In this document: positions 32,233-41,872 of the stretch, one piece after another
Layout: each line of letters opens with the position of its first letter
Position numbering within the stretch: position 1 is the first letter of the stretch
Made by a program: the position numbers and the translations under genes
Notes under the pieces: model-generated
What the model was told of the DNA's origin: nothing
Database searches by the model: none
What the model saw: the letters and a program-made list of their open reading frames with translations, nothing else
Source: JACVRW01 sp963826165
GTDB lineage: Bacteria; Actinomycetota; Thermoleophilia; Solirubrobacterales; Thermoleophilaceae
Assembly: GCA_963826165.1 (NCBI GenBank)
Contig: CAWGWC010000009.1
Span: 186,001-250,000 of the forward strand
Direction: 5' to 3'
DNA length: 64,000 nucleotides

Positions 32233-32260
32233 CGAGGGCCCCGCCGAAGCGGGGCCCTCG
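32233..32260 (-). terminator. Strong GC hairpin terminator after groEL
   Basis: CGAGGGCCCCGC and GCGGGGCCCTCG form a perfect 12-pair stem with a 4-base loop reading UUCG on the groEL strand. It lies 40 bases past the groEL stop and also just upstream of the VOC gene. Confidence 0.75.
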
Positions 32261-32271
32261 AAAGACTGCGG

Positions 32272-32292
32272 CCGGAGCTCTCGAAGCTCCGG
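32272..32292 (-). terminator. Second hairpin directly after groEL
   Basis: CCGGAGCT pairs with AGCTCCGG around 5 bases, 8 bases past the groEL stop. Together with the next hairpin it makes a tandem terminator. Confidence 0.55.
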
Positions 32293-32299
32293 AAGCGGT

Positions 32300-33931
<1,632 letters not shown>

Positions 33932-33945
33932 GTGTGTATCTCCTC

Positions 33946-34239
33946 CTAGCCCGCGACCTTGGCGAGCACGTCCGACTCACGCAGGACGAGCAGATCGTCG
34001 CCCTCTACCTGGACCTCGGTGCCGCCGTACTTCGAATAAAGGACCTCATCGCCCTCGGCGACGTCGAGCGGAATTCGCTTCTCTCCGTCCTCATCCCACT
34101 TCCCTTCACCAACAGCAAGGACCTTGCCGCGCTGCGGCTTCTCCTTGGCGGTGTCGGGAAGGACGATGCCGCTTGCGGTGGTCTCTTCCTCTTCGATCGC
34201 CTGCACGATGAGACGATCACCCAGAGGCTTGAGATTCAT
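33946..34239 (-). CDS. groS: Co-chaperonin GroES (Hsp10)
   Basis: ATG 34239 gives 97 aa (MNLKPLGDRLIVQAIEEEE). The mobile loop 'EETTASGIVLPDTAKEKPQ' and 'GDEVLYSKYGGTEV' are the GroES hallmarks. The SD GGAGG precedes the start. Two CIRCE operators lie upstream, so groES-groEL is very likely repressed by HrcA. Confidence 0.98.
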   Translation of the reverse strand: MNLKPLGDRLIVQAIEEEETTASGIVLPDTAKEKPQRGKVLAVGEGKWDEDGEKRIPLDVAEGDEVLYSKYGGTEVQVEGDDLLVLRESDVLAKVAG

Positions 34240-34275
34240 GGGCACTACCTCCGATTGACGCTTGCAGATTCTGCT

Positions 34276-34298
34276 GGCACTCTCACACCGAGAGTGCC
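34276..34298. promoter_or_regulatory. CIRCE element (HrcA operator), proximal copy
   Basis: GGCACTC-N9-GAGTGCC matches the CIRCE core with the canonical 9-base spacer, 37 bases before the groES start. Confidence 0.88.
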
Positions 34299-34302
34299 GG
34301 GG

Positions 34303-34329
34303 TTGGCACTCTAGCACTCAGAGTGCCAA
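34303..34329. promoter_or_regulatory. CIRCE element (HrcA operator), distal copy
   Basis: TTGGCACTC-N9-GAGTGCCAA is a perfect 9-base inverted repeat with a 9-base spacer, one base off the consensus TTAGCACTC in each arm. The spacer itself contains another GCACTC. It begins 4 bases after the proximal copy. Confidence 0.93.
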
Positions 34330-34372
34330 GGCGGCGCGAGGCACAGGACGGGATTGCTTCCCGCAGCGGGCG

Positions 34373-34771
34373 TCAGTTCTGGGCGGGCGCGTCCGGGCGC
34401 AGGCGCTCGCGGATCTCGGAGGGACGCTCTGAGATCTGGGAGAAGTGGACCACGGTGACGGTGTCGCCCATGTCGACCTTGCGGCCGTAGATCTGCTCGA
34501 GGAAGTGGACCATCTCGTCGATGCGGCGAAACTCGGGGTTGTCGTGCTCGATGTCGCGGCGGGAGAGGTCCTGGACCTGCTTGACCTCGACCGAGTCGAT
34601 CACGGCCTCGAAGATCTTCTCGCGCGGGGAGTGCTGGAAGCCGACGGTGACCAGCACGACCTCGCCCTTGCGGTACTTGTGGCCCTTGTCGCCCAGGCGG
34701 ATCGTGGCGGTCTTGCGGCCGCGCTTGAGCTGGTCGATGAAGACCGGCGAATAGAAGTTGAGGACCAACAC
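34373..34771 (-). CDS. ASCH-domain (PUA-like) protein
   Basis: The 132 aa protein starts at GTG 34771 (MLVLNFYSPVFIDQLKRGRKT). 'RKTATIRLGDKGHKYRKGEVV' is the ASCH signature with the conserved Lys-Thr-x-T-x-R. ASCH proteins bind RNA or modified nucleosides and some are amidohydrolases. TAGGCT (minus 34785-34780) lies 8 nt upstream with no SD. No partner is obvious. Confidence 0.85.
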   Translation of the reverse strand: MLVLNFYSPVFIDQLKRGRKTATIRLGDKGHKYRKGEVVLVTVGFQHSPREKIFEAVIDSVEVKQVQDLSRRDIEHDNPEFRRIDEMVHFLEQIYGRKVDMGDTVTVVHFSQISERPSEIRERLRPDAPAQN

Positions 34772-34787
34772 GGGCCGCCAGCCTACT

Positions 34788-35426
34788 TCACTCGTCCTGC
34801 ACCAGCGGCACGAAGCGAACGGAGGCCACAGCCTCCTCGGCTCCGTCCCGAAAACGCATCAGCAGCTCGCGGCCGTCGCGGTCCACAGGGCACACCAATG
34901 CCGCACCCGGGGCGAGCTGATCGAACAGCGCCTGCGGCGGGGCCTGCCCGGCCGTGGCGGTGACGGAGATGCCGCCGAACGGCGCATGCTCGGGCGCGCC
35001 GCGCGATCCGTCGCCGACGAGCACCTCCACGTTGTCGTAGCCGAGCTCGGCGAGCACAGCCCGGGACTGCTCGGCCAGCCGCTCGAAGCGCTCGATCGTC
35101 ACCACCTGCCGGCAGAGCTCGGCCAGGACGGCGGCTGCATAGCCCGACCCGGTGCCCACCTCGAGCACGCGCTCCGAGCCGTCGAGCTCGAGCAGCTGAG
35201 CCATGCAGGCGACGATCCAGGGCTGGGACATGGTCTGTCCCTCGTCGATTCGCACCGCGCCGTCGCGGTAGGCGCGCCGCCGCTGGTCCTCGGGCAGGAA
35301 CAGCTCTCGCGGCACGCGGCTCATGGCCGTGAGCACGCGCTCGTCCTCGATCCCGCGGCGGCGCAGCTGACGCCGCACCATGCGGTGCCGTTCAGTGGAT
35401 GTAGTTCCGGAGTCGTCCGGGGTCAT
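34788..35426 (-). CDS. pcm: Protein-L-isoaspartate O-methyltransferase
   Basis: The 212 aa protein has 'VPRELFLPEDQRRRAYRD', 'EGQTMSQPWIVACMAQLLE', motif I 'RVLEVGTGSGYAAAVLAEL' and 'VVTIERFERLAEQSRAVL', the full PCMT pattern. It repairs isoaspartyl damage using SAM. The start at 35426 overlaps crp by 35 bases; an internal ATG at 35381 would avoid this but cuts into the first helix. Confidence 0.95.
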   Translation of the reverse strand: MTPDDSGTTSTERHRMVRRQLRRRGIEDERVLTAMSRVPRELFLPEDQRRRAYRDGAVRIDEGQTMSQPWIVACMAQLLELDGSERVLEVGTGSGYAAAVLAELCRQVVTIERFERLAEQSRAVLAELGYDNVEVLVGDGSRGAPEHAPFGGISVTATAGQAPPQALFDQLAPGAALVCPVDRDGRELLMRFRDGAEEAVASVRFVPLVQDE

Positions 35427-36084
35427 GGACGGTCACCTTTCCCCGGCCCAGCGTGACCACTCCCTCCCGCTCGAGCGTGGCCAGGAAACGGCTGGCGCTC
35501 TCTCGGGAGGTGCCGGCGAGGTGTGCGATCTCCGCCTGGGTGGAGCGGATCAGCACGTCCTCATCCGGGGCGCCGTCCTCCTGACGGGCGACCGCCTGGG
35601 CCAGCAGGGCGCTCGCCACACGCCCCGCCACGGTCTGGAACGACTGCTGGAGCAGCCGCTCGTTGGTCCTCGACACCCGTTCCGCGAGCGCCGCCAACAG
35701 CTTCAGGGAGAGATCGGGATTGCGTCGGATCAGCCGCTGCATGTCACCCGCGAGCAGCGCCACCGCGGCGGTGGGCTCGATCGCTTCGGCCGTGGCGGAG
35801 CGGGTCTCGCCGCGGAACATGGCCAGCTCGCCGAACAGCGCCCCCGTGCGGAGCTCCGCGAGCGCAACCGTGCGGCCGTCCTGGTGCTCGCGGGTGAGCA
35901 CCACCGCCCCTGTGCGCAGCAGGTAGCAGGTGTCGCCCACATCGCCCTCGCGGAAGATCATCTCGCCACGATCCCAGTGCCTCGGGACCGCCACCTGAGC
36001 CACCTCGTCGAGCTCTCGCTCGACCAGATCTCCGAACACCTCCGTGCGAGCGAGAAGGCGCGCGGTTTCGCTGCCGTTGCTCAT
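35392..36084 (-). CDS. Crp/Fnr-family transcription regulator
   Basis: ATG 36084 gives 230 aa. The cyclic-nucleotide-binding domain shows 'HWDRGEMIFREGDVGDTCYL' and 'LRTGALFGELAMFRGETRSATA' (phosphate-binding cassette-like GELA...R.A). The HTH is 'STQAEIAHLAGTSRESASRFLATLEREGVV'. No Fnr-type N-terminal cysteines are present, so cAMP or cGMP is the likelier ligand; the class III cyclase at 25151 could supply it (inference). It is divergent from threonine dehydratase by only 16 bases. Confidence 0.92.
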   Translation of the reverse strand: MSNGSETARLLARTEVFGDLVERELDEVAQVAVPRHWDRGEMIFREGDVGDTCYLLRTGAVVLTREHQDGRTVALAELRTGALFGELAMFRGETRSATAEAIEPTAAVALLAGDMQRLIRRNPDLSLKLLAALAERVSRTNERLLQQSFQTVAGRVASALLAQAVARQEDGAPDEDVLIRSTQAEIAHLAGTSRESASRFLATLEREGVVTLGRGKVTVHDPGRLRNYIH

Positions 36085-36100
36085 GGGCGGATAATGCCGG

Positions 36101-37345
36101 ATGCACATGTCCTCCGTTGCCCCACAGGCCGTGAGCCACGCCGATATCGAGGATGCGGCGAGGATGATCGCCGGTCACGTGCGCGAGACGCCGCTGGTGT
36201 CTGCCGGCGAGCTCGGGCGCCGGCTGGGCCGCCGAGTGCTGCTCAAGGCGGAGAACCTCCAGCTGACAGGGTCGTTCAAGGCTCGCGGGGCCACCAACAC
36301 CATCCGGCGGCTCTCTCAACGGGATCTCGAGTGCGGTGTGGTGGCGCCCAGCGCCGGCAACCACGCCCAGGCGGTGGCCTTCGCCGCGCGTGACGCCGGC
36401 GCACGCTCCGTGTTGGTGATGCCGGAGCAGGCGCCGCTGGCGAAGGTCGCGGCCGTCCGCCAGTACGGAGGCGAGGTGAGGTTCGTGGAGGGCGGCTACG
36501 ACGAGGCGGGAACGGAGGCTCGCCGCCTGGCCGAGGACGAGGGCATGACCCTCGTGCACGCCTTCGATCAGCCGCTCGTGGTGGCCGGCCAGGGAACCAT
36601 CGGCCTGGAGATCGCCCGGCAGGGGCCAGAGGTCCGCTCGATCGTGGTGCCTCTGGGCGGGGGAGGCCTGGCCAGCGGCATCGCCCTGGCCGCGGCGACC
36701 GCGCTTCCGGGCACCCGGGTGATCGGCGTGCAGGCCGAGGCGTGCGCGCCCTACATCGACTCCCTGGCGGCCCGCCGGCCCGTGGGAGCGAGGTCGGCCA
36801 ACACGATCTGCGACGGGATAGCGGTCAAGCGCCCCGGCGACTTCACCCTTCCGCTGGTGGAGCGCTACGTGGACGAGGTCGTGACCGTGTCGGACGACGA
36901 GGTGGCCGAGGCCATGGTGCTGTTGCTCGAGCGCTCGAAGCTCGTGGTGGAGGGCGCCGGCGCGGTGGCGGTCGCGGCGCTCATGCACGGCCGGGTGAGC
37001 CCCGGCGGGGACGGCGACGTGTGCGCGGTGCTGTCGGGCGGCAACGTCGATGCCTCACTGCTGTCGGAGTGCATCCGCCTCGGCGAGACCGCGGCCGGCC
37101 GCCGCATGGTGCTCTCCTTCGTGGTGCCCGACCGCCCGGGTGCGCTGGCCGGTCTCCTGCGGCTGGTGGCCGACCGCGGCGCCAACGTCGTCGACGTGGA
37201 GCATCTGCGCGACGGCATCGACCTCCATGTCCGCGAGACCGCCATCAAGCTCGTGCTCCAGACGAGCGGGGCCGAGAGCAACCGTGAGCTGCTCGAGGCG
37301 GCGCGCGCCGAAGGCTTCTCGGTGCGGGTGGAGACCGAGGCCTAG
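36101..37345 (+). CDS. ilvA: Threonine dehydratase (biosynthetic-type with ACT domain)
   Basis: The 414 aa PLP enzyme has the Schiff-base Lys in 'LQLTGSFKARGATNTI', 'VAPSAGNHAQAVAFAA', the Gly-rich phosphate loop 'VVPLGGGGLASGIAL' and 'VLSGGNVD'. A C-terminal ACT domain (about 325-410, 'LSFVVPDRPGALAGLLRLVAD') suggests amino-acid feedback. It makes 2-oxobutyrate for isoleucine. ATG 36101 or 36107 may be used; GATAAT at 36090-36095 is a possible -10. Confidence 0.95.
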   Translation: MHMSSVAPQAVSHADIEDAARMIAGHVRETPLVSAGELGRRLGRRVLLKAENLQLTGSFKARGATNTIRRLSQRDLECGVVAPSAGNHAQAVAFAARDAGARSVLVMPEQAPLAKVAAVRQYGGEVRFVEGGYDEAGTEARRLAEDEGMTLVHAFDQPLVVAGQGTIGLEIARQGPEVRSIVVPLGGGGLASGIALAAATALPGTRVIGVQAEACAPYIDSLAARRPVGARSANTICDGIAVKRPGDFTLPLVERYVDEVVTVSDDEVAEAMVLLLERSKLVVEGAGAVAVAALMHGRVSPGGDGDVCAVLSGGNVDASLLSECIRLGETAAGRRMVLSFVVPDRPGALAGLLRLVADRGANVVDVEHLRDGIDLHVRETAIKLVLQTSGAESNRELLEAARAEGFSVRVETEA

Positions 37346-38307
37346 AGCTCGACGCTCGCCATGCCGGACTCCGGGTAGCGGTCGCCGGCGGTCGCGCCGG
37401 GCGGGAAGGCCTCCTCCAGACGCTCGAGCTGCTCCGCGCTCAGCTCGATCTCGACCGCCGCGGCGTTCTCCTCGAGGTAGCGCACGCGCTTGGTGCCGGG
37501 GATCGGGGCCACGTCCTCGCCCTGGTGCAGCAGCCAGGCCAGCGCGATCTGGGCGGGGGTCGCCCCGGTGTCCTCGGCCACCGTGCGCACCGTCTCGAGG
37601 CGCCCGAGGTTGCGCTCGCGGTTCTCGGCCTGGAAGCGCGGGAGGTCCTTGCGGAAGTCGTCCTCGCCGCTGATCTCGAGCTGCCCCGTGAGCTCGCCAC
37701 GGCCCAGAGGGCTGTAGGGCACCAGCCCCACGCCGAGCTCGCGTGCCGTGGGCACGATCTCGGCCTCGATCTCGCGGGTGAACAGGGACCACTCGCTCTG
37801 TAGCGCGGCTATGGGGTGGACCGCGGCGGCGGCCCGGAGAGTCGCCGGGCTGACCTCCGACAGGCCGAGCCGGCGGACCTTGCCCTCCTCGACCAGCTCG
37901 GCCATGGCGCCGACGCTCTCCTCGATCGGCACGTCCGGGCTGCGGCGGTGCATGTAGTAGAGGTCGATGTGGTCCGTGCCGAGCCGTCGCAGCGAGGCCT
38001 CGCAGGCCTCGTGGATCCATTCGGGCGAGTTGTCGATGGAGCGGCTACCACCGTCGCGGCGTATGGCGAACTTGGTCGCCAGCTGCACCTCGTCCCGGCG
38101 TCCCTCGATCGCCCGCCCGACCAGCTCCTCGTTGTGGCCGCTGCCGTACATGTCCGAGGTGTCGAGGAAGGTGACGCCGAGGTCCAGCGAGCGCCGGATC
38201 GTCTCGAGCGACTGGGCCTCGTCGGTCGCGCCGTAGAACTCGGACATGCCCATGCAGCCGAGCCCGATCTCGGACACGGTGAGGTCACCCAGCTTGCGTT
38301 GCTTCAT
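37342..38307 (-). CDS. Aldo/keto reductase
   Basis: ATG 38307 gives 321 aa (MKQRKLGDLTVSEIGLGCMG). The AKR catalytic set is visible: Asp in 'FLDTSDMYGSGHNEELVGRA', Lys in 'LATKFAIRR' and His in 'DLYYMHRRSP'; the NADPH-binding end is 'IPGTKRVRYLEENAAAV'. It belongs with AKR13/YakC-like enzymes. A long upstream frame is antisense to psuG and was rejected. The start shares a TANNNTA box with psuG, and the stop shares CTAG with ilvA. Confidence 0.94.
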   Translation of the reverse strand: MKQRKLGDLTVSEIGLGCMGMSEFYGATDEAQSLETIRRSLDLGVTFLDTSDMYGSGHNEELVGRAIEGRRDEVQLATKFAIRRDGGSRSIDNSPEWIHEACEASLRRLGTDHIDLYYMHRRSPDVPIEESVGAMAELVEEGKVRRLGLSEVSPATLRAAAAVHPIAALQSEWSLFTREIEAEIVPTARELGVGLVPYSPLGRGELTGQLEISGEDDFRKDLPRFQAENRERNLGRLETVRTVAEDTGATPAQIALAWLLHQGEDVAPIPGTKRVRYLEENAAAVEIELSAEQLERLEEAFPPGATAGDRYPESGMASVEL

Positions 38308-38313
38308 GGGACC

Positions 38314-38320
38314 TACGCTA
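38314..38320. promoter_or_regulatory. Symmetric bidirectional -10 element TACGCTA
   Basis: The 18-base gap between the divergent aldo/keto reductase and psuG contains TACGCTA. Rightward it gives TACGCT, 6 nt before the psuG ATG; leftward it gives TAGCGT, 7 nt before the reductase ATG. Neither gene has an SD. It is the same arrangement as at 4949-4955. Confidence 0.55.
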
Positions 38321-38325
38321 CCCGC

Positions 38326-39228
38326 ATGCGAATCGCTCCCGAGGTGGCCGAGGCGCTCGCGCAGGGGCGGCCGGTGGTGGCACTCGAGAGCACGCTCATC
38401 AGCCACGGGCTGCCCCGGCCGCGCAACCTCGAGGTGGCGGGCCAGGCGGAGGCCGCCGTGCGCGCCGGTGGGGCGGTGCCCGCCACCGTGGCGATCGTGG
38501 CCGGTGAGGTGAGAGTCGGCCTCGACGAGGAGGCCCTTGCCGTGGTCGCCGGCGAGACCGGCGTGGTCAAGTGCGGACTGCGTGACCTCGCCCCGGTGGC
38601 GGCGCGCGGCGCCCACGGTGCCACCACCGTGGCTGCCACCGCTCATCTGGCCGCGCTGGCCGGCATCGGGCTGTTCGCCACCGGCGGGCTGGGCGGCGTG
38701 CACCGCGGCGCCCACGAGACCCGGGACGAGTCGGCCGATCTCGAGGTGCTGGCCCGCACCGGAACGGTGGTGGTGTGCTCGGGGGTCAAGTCGATCCTGG
38801 ACGTGGGGGCGACGCTCGAACGGCTCGAGTCTCTGAGCGTGACCGTGCTCGGCTACGACACGGACCGCTTTCCGGGCTTCTACCTCTCCGACTCGGGCCA
38901 CGCCCTGGCCTGGCGCGTGGACTCTCCGGAGCAGGTGGCCGCCGTGGCGGCGGCTCGAGGCGAGCTCGGCACCGCCGGCCGGGCGCTGGTGGTGGCCAAT
39001 CCGCTCCCCCCGGACGAGCAGCTCGATCCCGGCCTCCACGACCGGGTTCTCTCCTCCGGGCTGGCCGCTCTCGAGCGGGAATCGGTGACGGGCAAGGACG
39101 TGACTCCCTACCTGCTCGATCACTTCCACCGTGAGACCGCCGGCGCCAGCCTCGACGCAAACGTGCGGCTCGTGCTGCGCAACGCCGAGCTGGCGGGACG
39201 GATCGCGGCCGCCCTCGCCGGACGATGA
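38326..39228 (+). CDS. psuG: Pseudouridine-5'-phosphate glycosidase
   Basis: ATG 38326 gives 300 aa. Family blocks are 'VVALESTLISHGLPRPRNLEVA', 'GAVPATVAIVAGEVRVGL', 'FATGGLGGVHRGAHET' and 'VVCSGVKSILDVGATLE', including the catalytic Lys region. It splits pseudouridine 5'-phosphate into ribose 5-phosphate and uracil. It overlaps the downstream kinase by 4 bases (ATGA), a standard psuG-psuK pair for salvage of pseudouridine. Confidence 0.96.
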   Translation: MRIAPEVAEALAQGRPVVALESTLISHGLPRPRNLEVAGQAEAAVRAGGAVPATVAIVAGEVRVGLDEEALAVVAGETGVVKCGLRDLAPVAARGAHGATTVAATAHLAALAGIGLFATGGLGGVHRGAHETRDESADLEVLARTGTVVVCSGVKSILDVGATLERLESLSVTVLGYDTDRFPGFYLSDSGHALAWRVDSPEQVAAVAAARGELGTAGRALVVANPLPPDEQLDPGLHDRVLSSGLAALERESVTGKDVTPYLLDHFHRETAGASLDANVRLVLRNAELAGRIAAALAGR

Positions 39229-40106
39229 CGACGGCGGTGGTGCTCGGCGACGTAATGACCGACGTCGTGACCCGCCTCTCCGGACCGATCGCTCCGGGCA
39301 GCGACTCGCCCGCACAGGTGTCGATGAGCGGCGGCGGGCAGGCGGCCAACACCGCGGCGTGGCTCGCGGTGACCGGCACGCCCACCGCGATGGTGGGCCG
39401 GGTGGGCGACGACGCCCACGGCGCCGCTGCCGAGGCGGAGCTCAAGCGCGGCGGGGTGCGAACCCACCTCACCCGCGATCCCCAGCGGCCCACCGGCACC
39501 TGCGTCGTGCTGGTGGCGCCCGGCGGCGAGCGCACCATGTTCCCCGACGCCGGCGCCAACGACGGCCTGCTGCCCGGAGCGCTTCCGGATTCGCTCCTCG
39601 CGAGCGGGAATCACCTGCACATCGCCGGTTACGCCCTGCTGCGGCGCGGTTCCCGGGAGGGAGCCCGGGCCGAGCTCGAGCGTGCGCTCGACAGCGGCCT
39701 CACCGTCTCCGTGGACCCGTCGTCGGCGGCTCTGCTGTCGCCGGCCTTCCTCGATCTCGCCGAGGGCGCGAGGCTGCTGTTGCCGAACGCCGAGGAGGCC
39801 GCTGTCCTGACCGGCGTGAGCGACCCCGAGACCGCAGCCGGCCGACTGGCCGAGCGCGTGCCCGAGGTGGTGATCACGCTCGGGGAGCGCGGGGCGCTGT
39901 GGACCGACGGCCGCGAGCTTGTGCGGGTTTCAGCCGAGCCGGTGGCCGACGCCGTGGATTCCACCGGGGCCGGCGACGCCTTCGCCGCGGGCCTGATCGC
40001 AGCGCGGCTGGCCGGCGCCGAGCCCGAGGAGGCGCTCAGGACCGGCTGCCGCCTCGCCGCCGAGGCCGTGGCCTCCCCGGGCGCCCGGCCACGCTTGTTC
40101 GAATGA
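39225..40106 (+). CDS. psuK: PfkB-family carbohydrate kinase, probable pseudouridine kinase
   Basis: The 293 aa ribokinase-fold protein has 'SMSGGGQAANTAAWLAVTG', 'MVGRVGDDAHGAAAEAEL' and the C-terminal 'DAVDSTGAGDAFAAGLIAA' with the anion hole and catalytic Asp. Coupling to psuG makes pseudouridine the likely substrate; sequence alone would say only PfkB sugar/nucleoside kinase. Confidence 0.9.
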   Translation: MTTAVVLGDVMTDVVTRLSGPIAPGSDSPAQVSMSGGGQAANTAAWLAVTGTPTAMVGRVGDDAHGAAAEAELKRGGVRTHLTRDPQRPTGTCVVLVAPGGERTMFPDAGANDGLLPGALPDSLLASGNHLHIAGYALLRRGSREGARAELERALDSGLTVSVDPSSAALLSPAFLDLAEGARLLLPNAEEAAVLTGVSDPETAAGRLAERVPEVVITLGERGALWTDGRELVRVSAEPVADAVDSTGAGDAFAAGLIAARLAGAEPEEALRTGCRLAAEAVASPGARPRLFE

Positions 40107-40119
40107 CCGTCCGGCCGCG

Positions 40120-41262
40120 TCAGGCGAGTACCGACTCGCGCCGCCGGCGTCGCAGGATCCGCGCCGCGGCCCAGACGACCAGGGCGATCAGGGCCAGCGG
40201 CACCCCGACCGCGAGGACCCGGATGAGGACACCGGCCGTGCCCACGAGCAGGTCGCCGGCGTCGCTGAGCGCGTCGTCGAAGCTCCCGGCGGCACCGCCG
40301 TTGTCGTCCGCGCCGTCGCCCGCGGGCTCGAGGCTCACATTGACGACCGCGTAGTCGGTGCGCAGCCGGAGGTCGCGCAGCTGACCCCGAAGCCCGTTGA
40401 TCTCGCCGGCCACGAGGTCGAGCTGCCGGCGAAGCGCCTCGGCCTCCTCGTCGGTGGCGGCCTGCTCGAGCCGGGTCAGCAGGCTCGCACGTTGTGCCCG
40501 CGCGGCCTGCAGCCGGTCCTGGGCGGTGACCTGCTCGCGGGTCACGTCGCGCCCGGTCTGGCTCTGGGAGCGCACCGTGCCCAGCGATGACAGCTCGCGC
40601 AGGGCGGGCTGCAGCCGTTGGGTGGGAACGCGCAGCTCGAAGTCACCGCCGGAGCCCTCGTCGCCCGTGGCGAGCGAGGAGCTCAGCACGAAGCCACCGA
40701 AGCGGCCGGTGACCGCCGTGATCTCGTCGGCCACACGGGCGAGTTCGTCTGCCGGTGTCTCCAGCTCCAGCGAAATGGTGCGCTCGATGGCACGGTCGCG
40801 GCTGCCCGGGGCGAAGCCGCGGTCGGTGCCGGGGGCGACGGGCTCCTGCTGCACCGCGCCGCCTCCGCCGCCCGAGTCGCCGGCGCTGCTGCCGGCGTCG
40901 TCGCCGCCGCCGGAGGGCGTGCCCACCAGGCTGACCACCAGCACGAGCGGCAGCAGAATGGCGGTCACGGTCGCAAGCGCCGGGAACAGCCGCCGGGCTC
41001 CGGGTCCGATGCCGGCGCCCGCGGCGGTCAGCCGGGCGCGGATCGAGCCCTCCGCCGCAGGGAAGCCCGCCTCCACCCGGGCCCGCAGGTCGCGCTCGAA
41101 CTCGGCATCGGCGGTCGGGGCGTCCGCACGCAGCGCCAGCGCCAGCTCCTGCAGCACACGCGCCTCGGGATCGGCGTGGGTGGTGGCCCCGGAGTCGAGC
41201 GCCTCCTCGATGGCGAGTAGGTCGCGTTCGATCGTCGCGGTGGCCGGGTCGCGTTCACTCAT
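40120..41262 (-). CDS. DUF4349 membrane protein, probable anti-sigma-like partner
   Basis: ATG 41262 overlaps the stop of the sigma gene (ATGAGTGA); 380 aa. The N-terminal 90 residues are cytoplasmic and acidic/helical; TM1 is about 92-113 ('FPALATVTAILLPLVLVV'). The external DUF4349 region (about 165-330) has 'IERTISLELETPADELARVA' and a long coiled coil ('DRLQAARAQRASLLTRLEQA'). TM2 is near the C-terminus ('LIRVLAVGVPLALIALVVW'), followed by a basic tail. Its place suggests control of the sigma factor. Confidence 0.88.
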   Translation of the reverse strand: MSERDPATATIERDLLAIEEALDSGATTHADPEARVLQELALALRADAPTADAEFERDLRARVEAGFPAAEGSIRARLTAAGAGIGPGARRLFPALATVTAILLPLVLVVSLVGTPSGGGDDAGSSAGDSGGGGGAVQQEPVAPGTDRGFAPGSRDRAIERTISLELETPADELARVADEITAVTGRFGGFVLSSSLATGDEGSGGDFELRVPTQRLQPALRELSSLGTVRSQSQTGRDVTREQVTAQDRLQAARAQRASLLTRLEQAATDEEAEALRRQLDLVAGEINGLRGQLRDLRLRTDYAVVNVSLEPAGDGADDNGGAAGSFDDALSDAGDLLVGTAGVLIRVLAVGVPLALIALVVWAAARILRRRRRESVLA

Positions 41263-41761
41263 GGCACGCCTCTCGCAGCTTGGTGATGGTCCGGTGAAGG
41301 CGGGTGCCCACGTTCGACTCGGACAGGCCGAGCACGCCGCCGATCTCGGCGTTGGAGAGCCCGCCGGCGAACTTGAGCGCGACCATGTCGCGCTCCTGTC
41401 CGTCCAGTGCGGCCAGCGCGCGCCGCACCGTCTCGCGCCGCACGGCCAGCTCGGCGTAGTCGTCGAGGCCGGGCGCGTCGTGGTCCGCGGGATCGGTCTC
41501 AAGCCGGGCACGGCGCTTGCGCCGCCGCAGCTCGTCCAGCGCCGCGTTGCGAGCGATTCCGAACAGCCAGGCGTCCATGCTGCCGCGGCTCTCGCGGTAG
41601 CTGCGGCGCTTGCGGTAGGCCCGCTCGTAGGCCTGCGCGGTCACGTCCTCGGCGCTCGCCCGGTCGCGCAGCAACGAGGCCACGTAGGCGTACACCCGGG
41701 GGAATGTGCGCTCGTAGAGCTCGGCAAATCCCTCGGTCCTCGTGGCCGCCATCAGCGCCAT
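41255..41761 (-). CDS. ECF-type RNA polymerase sigma factor
   Basis: I choose ATG 41761 (168 aa, MALMAATRTEGFAELYERTF); longer forms to 41818 add non-conserved residues that overlap the divergent promoter region. Region 2 is 'VAYVASLLRDRASAEDVTAQ'-like, with 'WLFGIARNAALDELRRRKRR'. Region 4 is 'LAALDGQERDMVALKFAGGLS' with HTH 'NAEIGGVLGLSESNVGTRLH'. It is coupled to the DUF4349 gene. Confidence 0.92.
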   Translation of the reverse strand: MALMAATRTEGFAELYERTFPRVYAYVASLLRDRASAEDVTAQAYERAYRKRRSYRESRGSMDAWLFGIARNAALDELRRRKRRARLETDPADHDAPGLDDYAELAVRRETVRRALAALDGQERDMVALKFAGGLSNAEIGGVLGLSESNVGTRLHRTITKLREACHE

Positions 41762-41837
41762 TGGTTCTACAACCGCCTCACCCACGCCACTACTACGACG
41801 CCGCGTCCAACTCATCACGAGATTCGCGAACTCGGCC

Positions 41838-41864
41838 TAAAGGAGCGGCTCCGGGGGTCGATAA
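41838..41864 (+). promoter_or_regulatory. Second sigma-28-type promoter, before the twin secreted paralogs
   Basis: TAAA (41838-41841), exactly 15 bases, then GTCGATAA (41857-41864). Against TAAA-N15-GCCGATAA this is 11 of 12 positions with canonical spacing. The predicted start site is at or just before the GTG at 41873, so the transcript would be nearly leaderless. Confidence 0.65.
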
Positions 41865-41872
41865 CCGGAAGC

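Noticed and set aside
38308..39315. Upstream extension of the aldo/keto reductase to 657 aa.
   Set aside because: The extension is antisense to psuG, whose family match is strong; the reductase begins at its conserved MKQRKLG.
40397..41872. Large plus-strand frame leading into twin 1 (719 aa).
   Set aside because: It is antisense to the DUF4349 and sigma genes; Ser/Arg-rich; the signal peptide at 41873 marks the true start.
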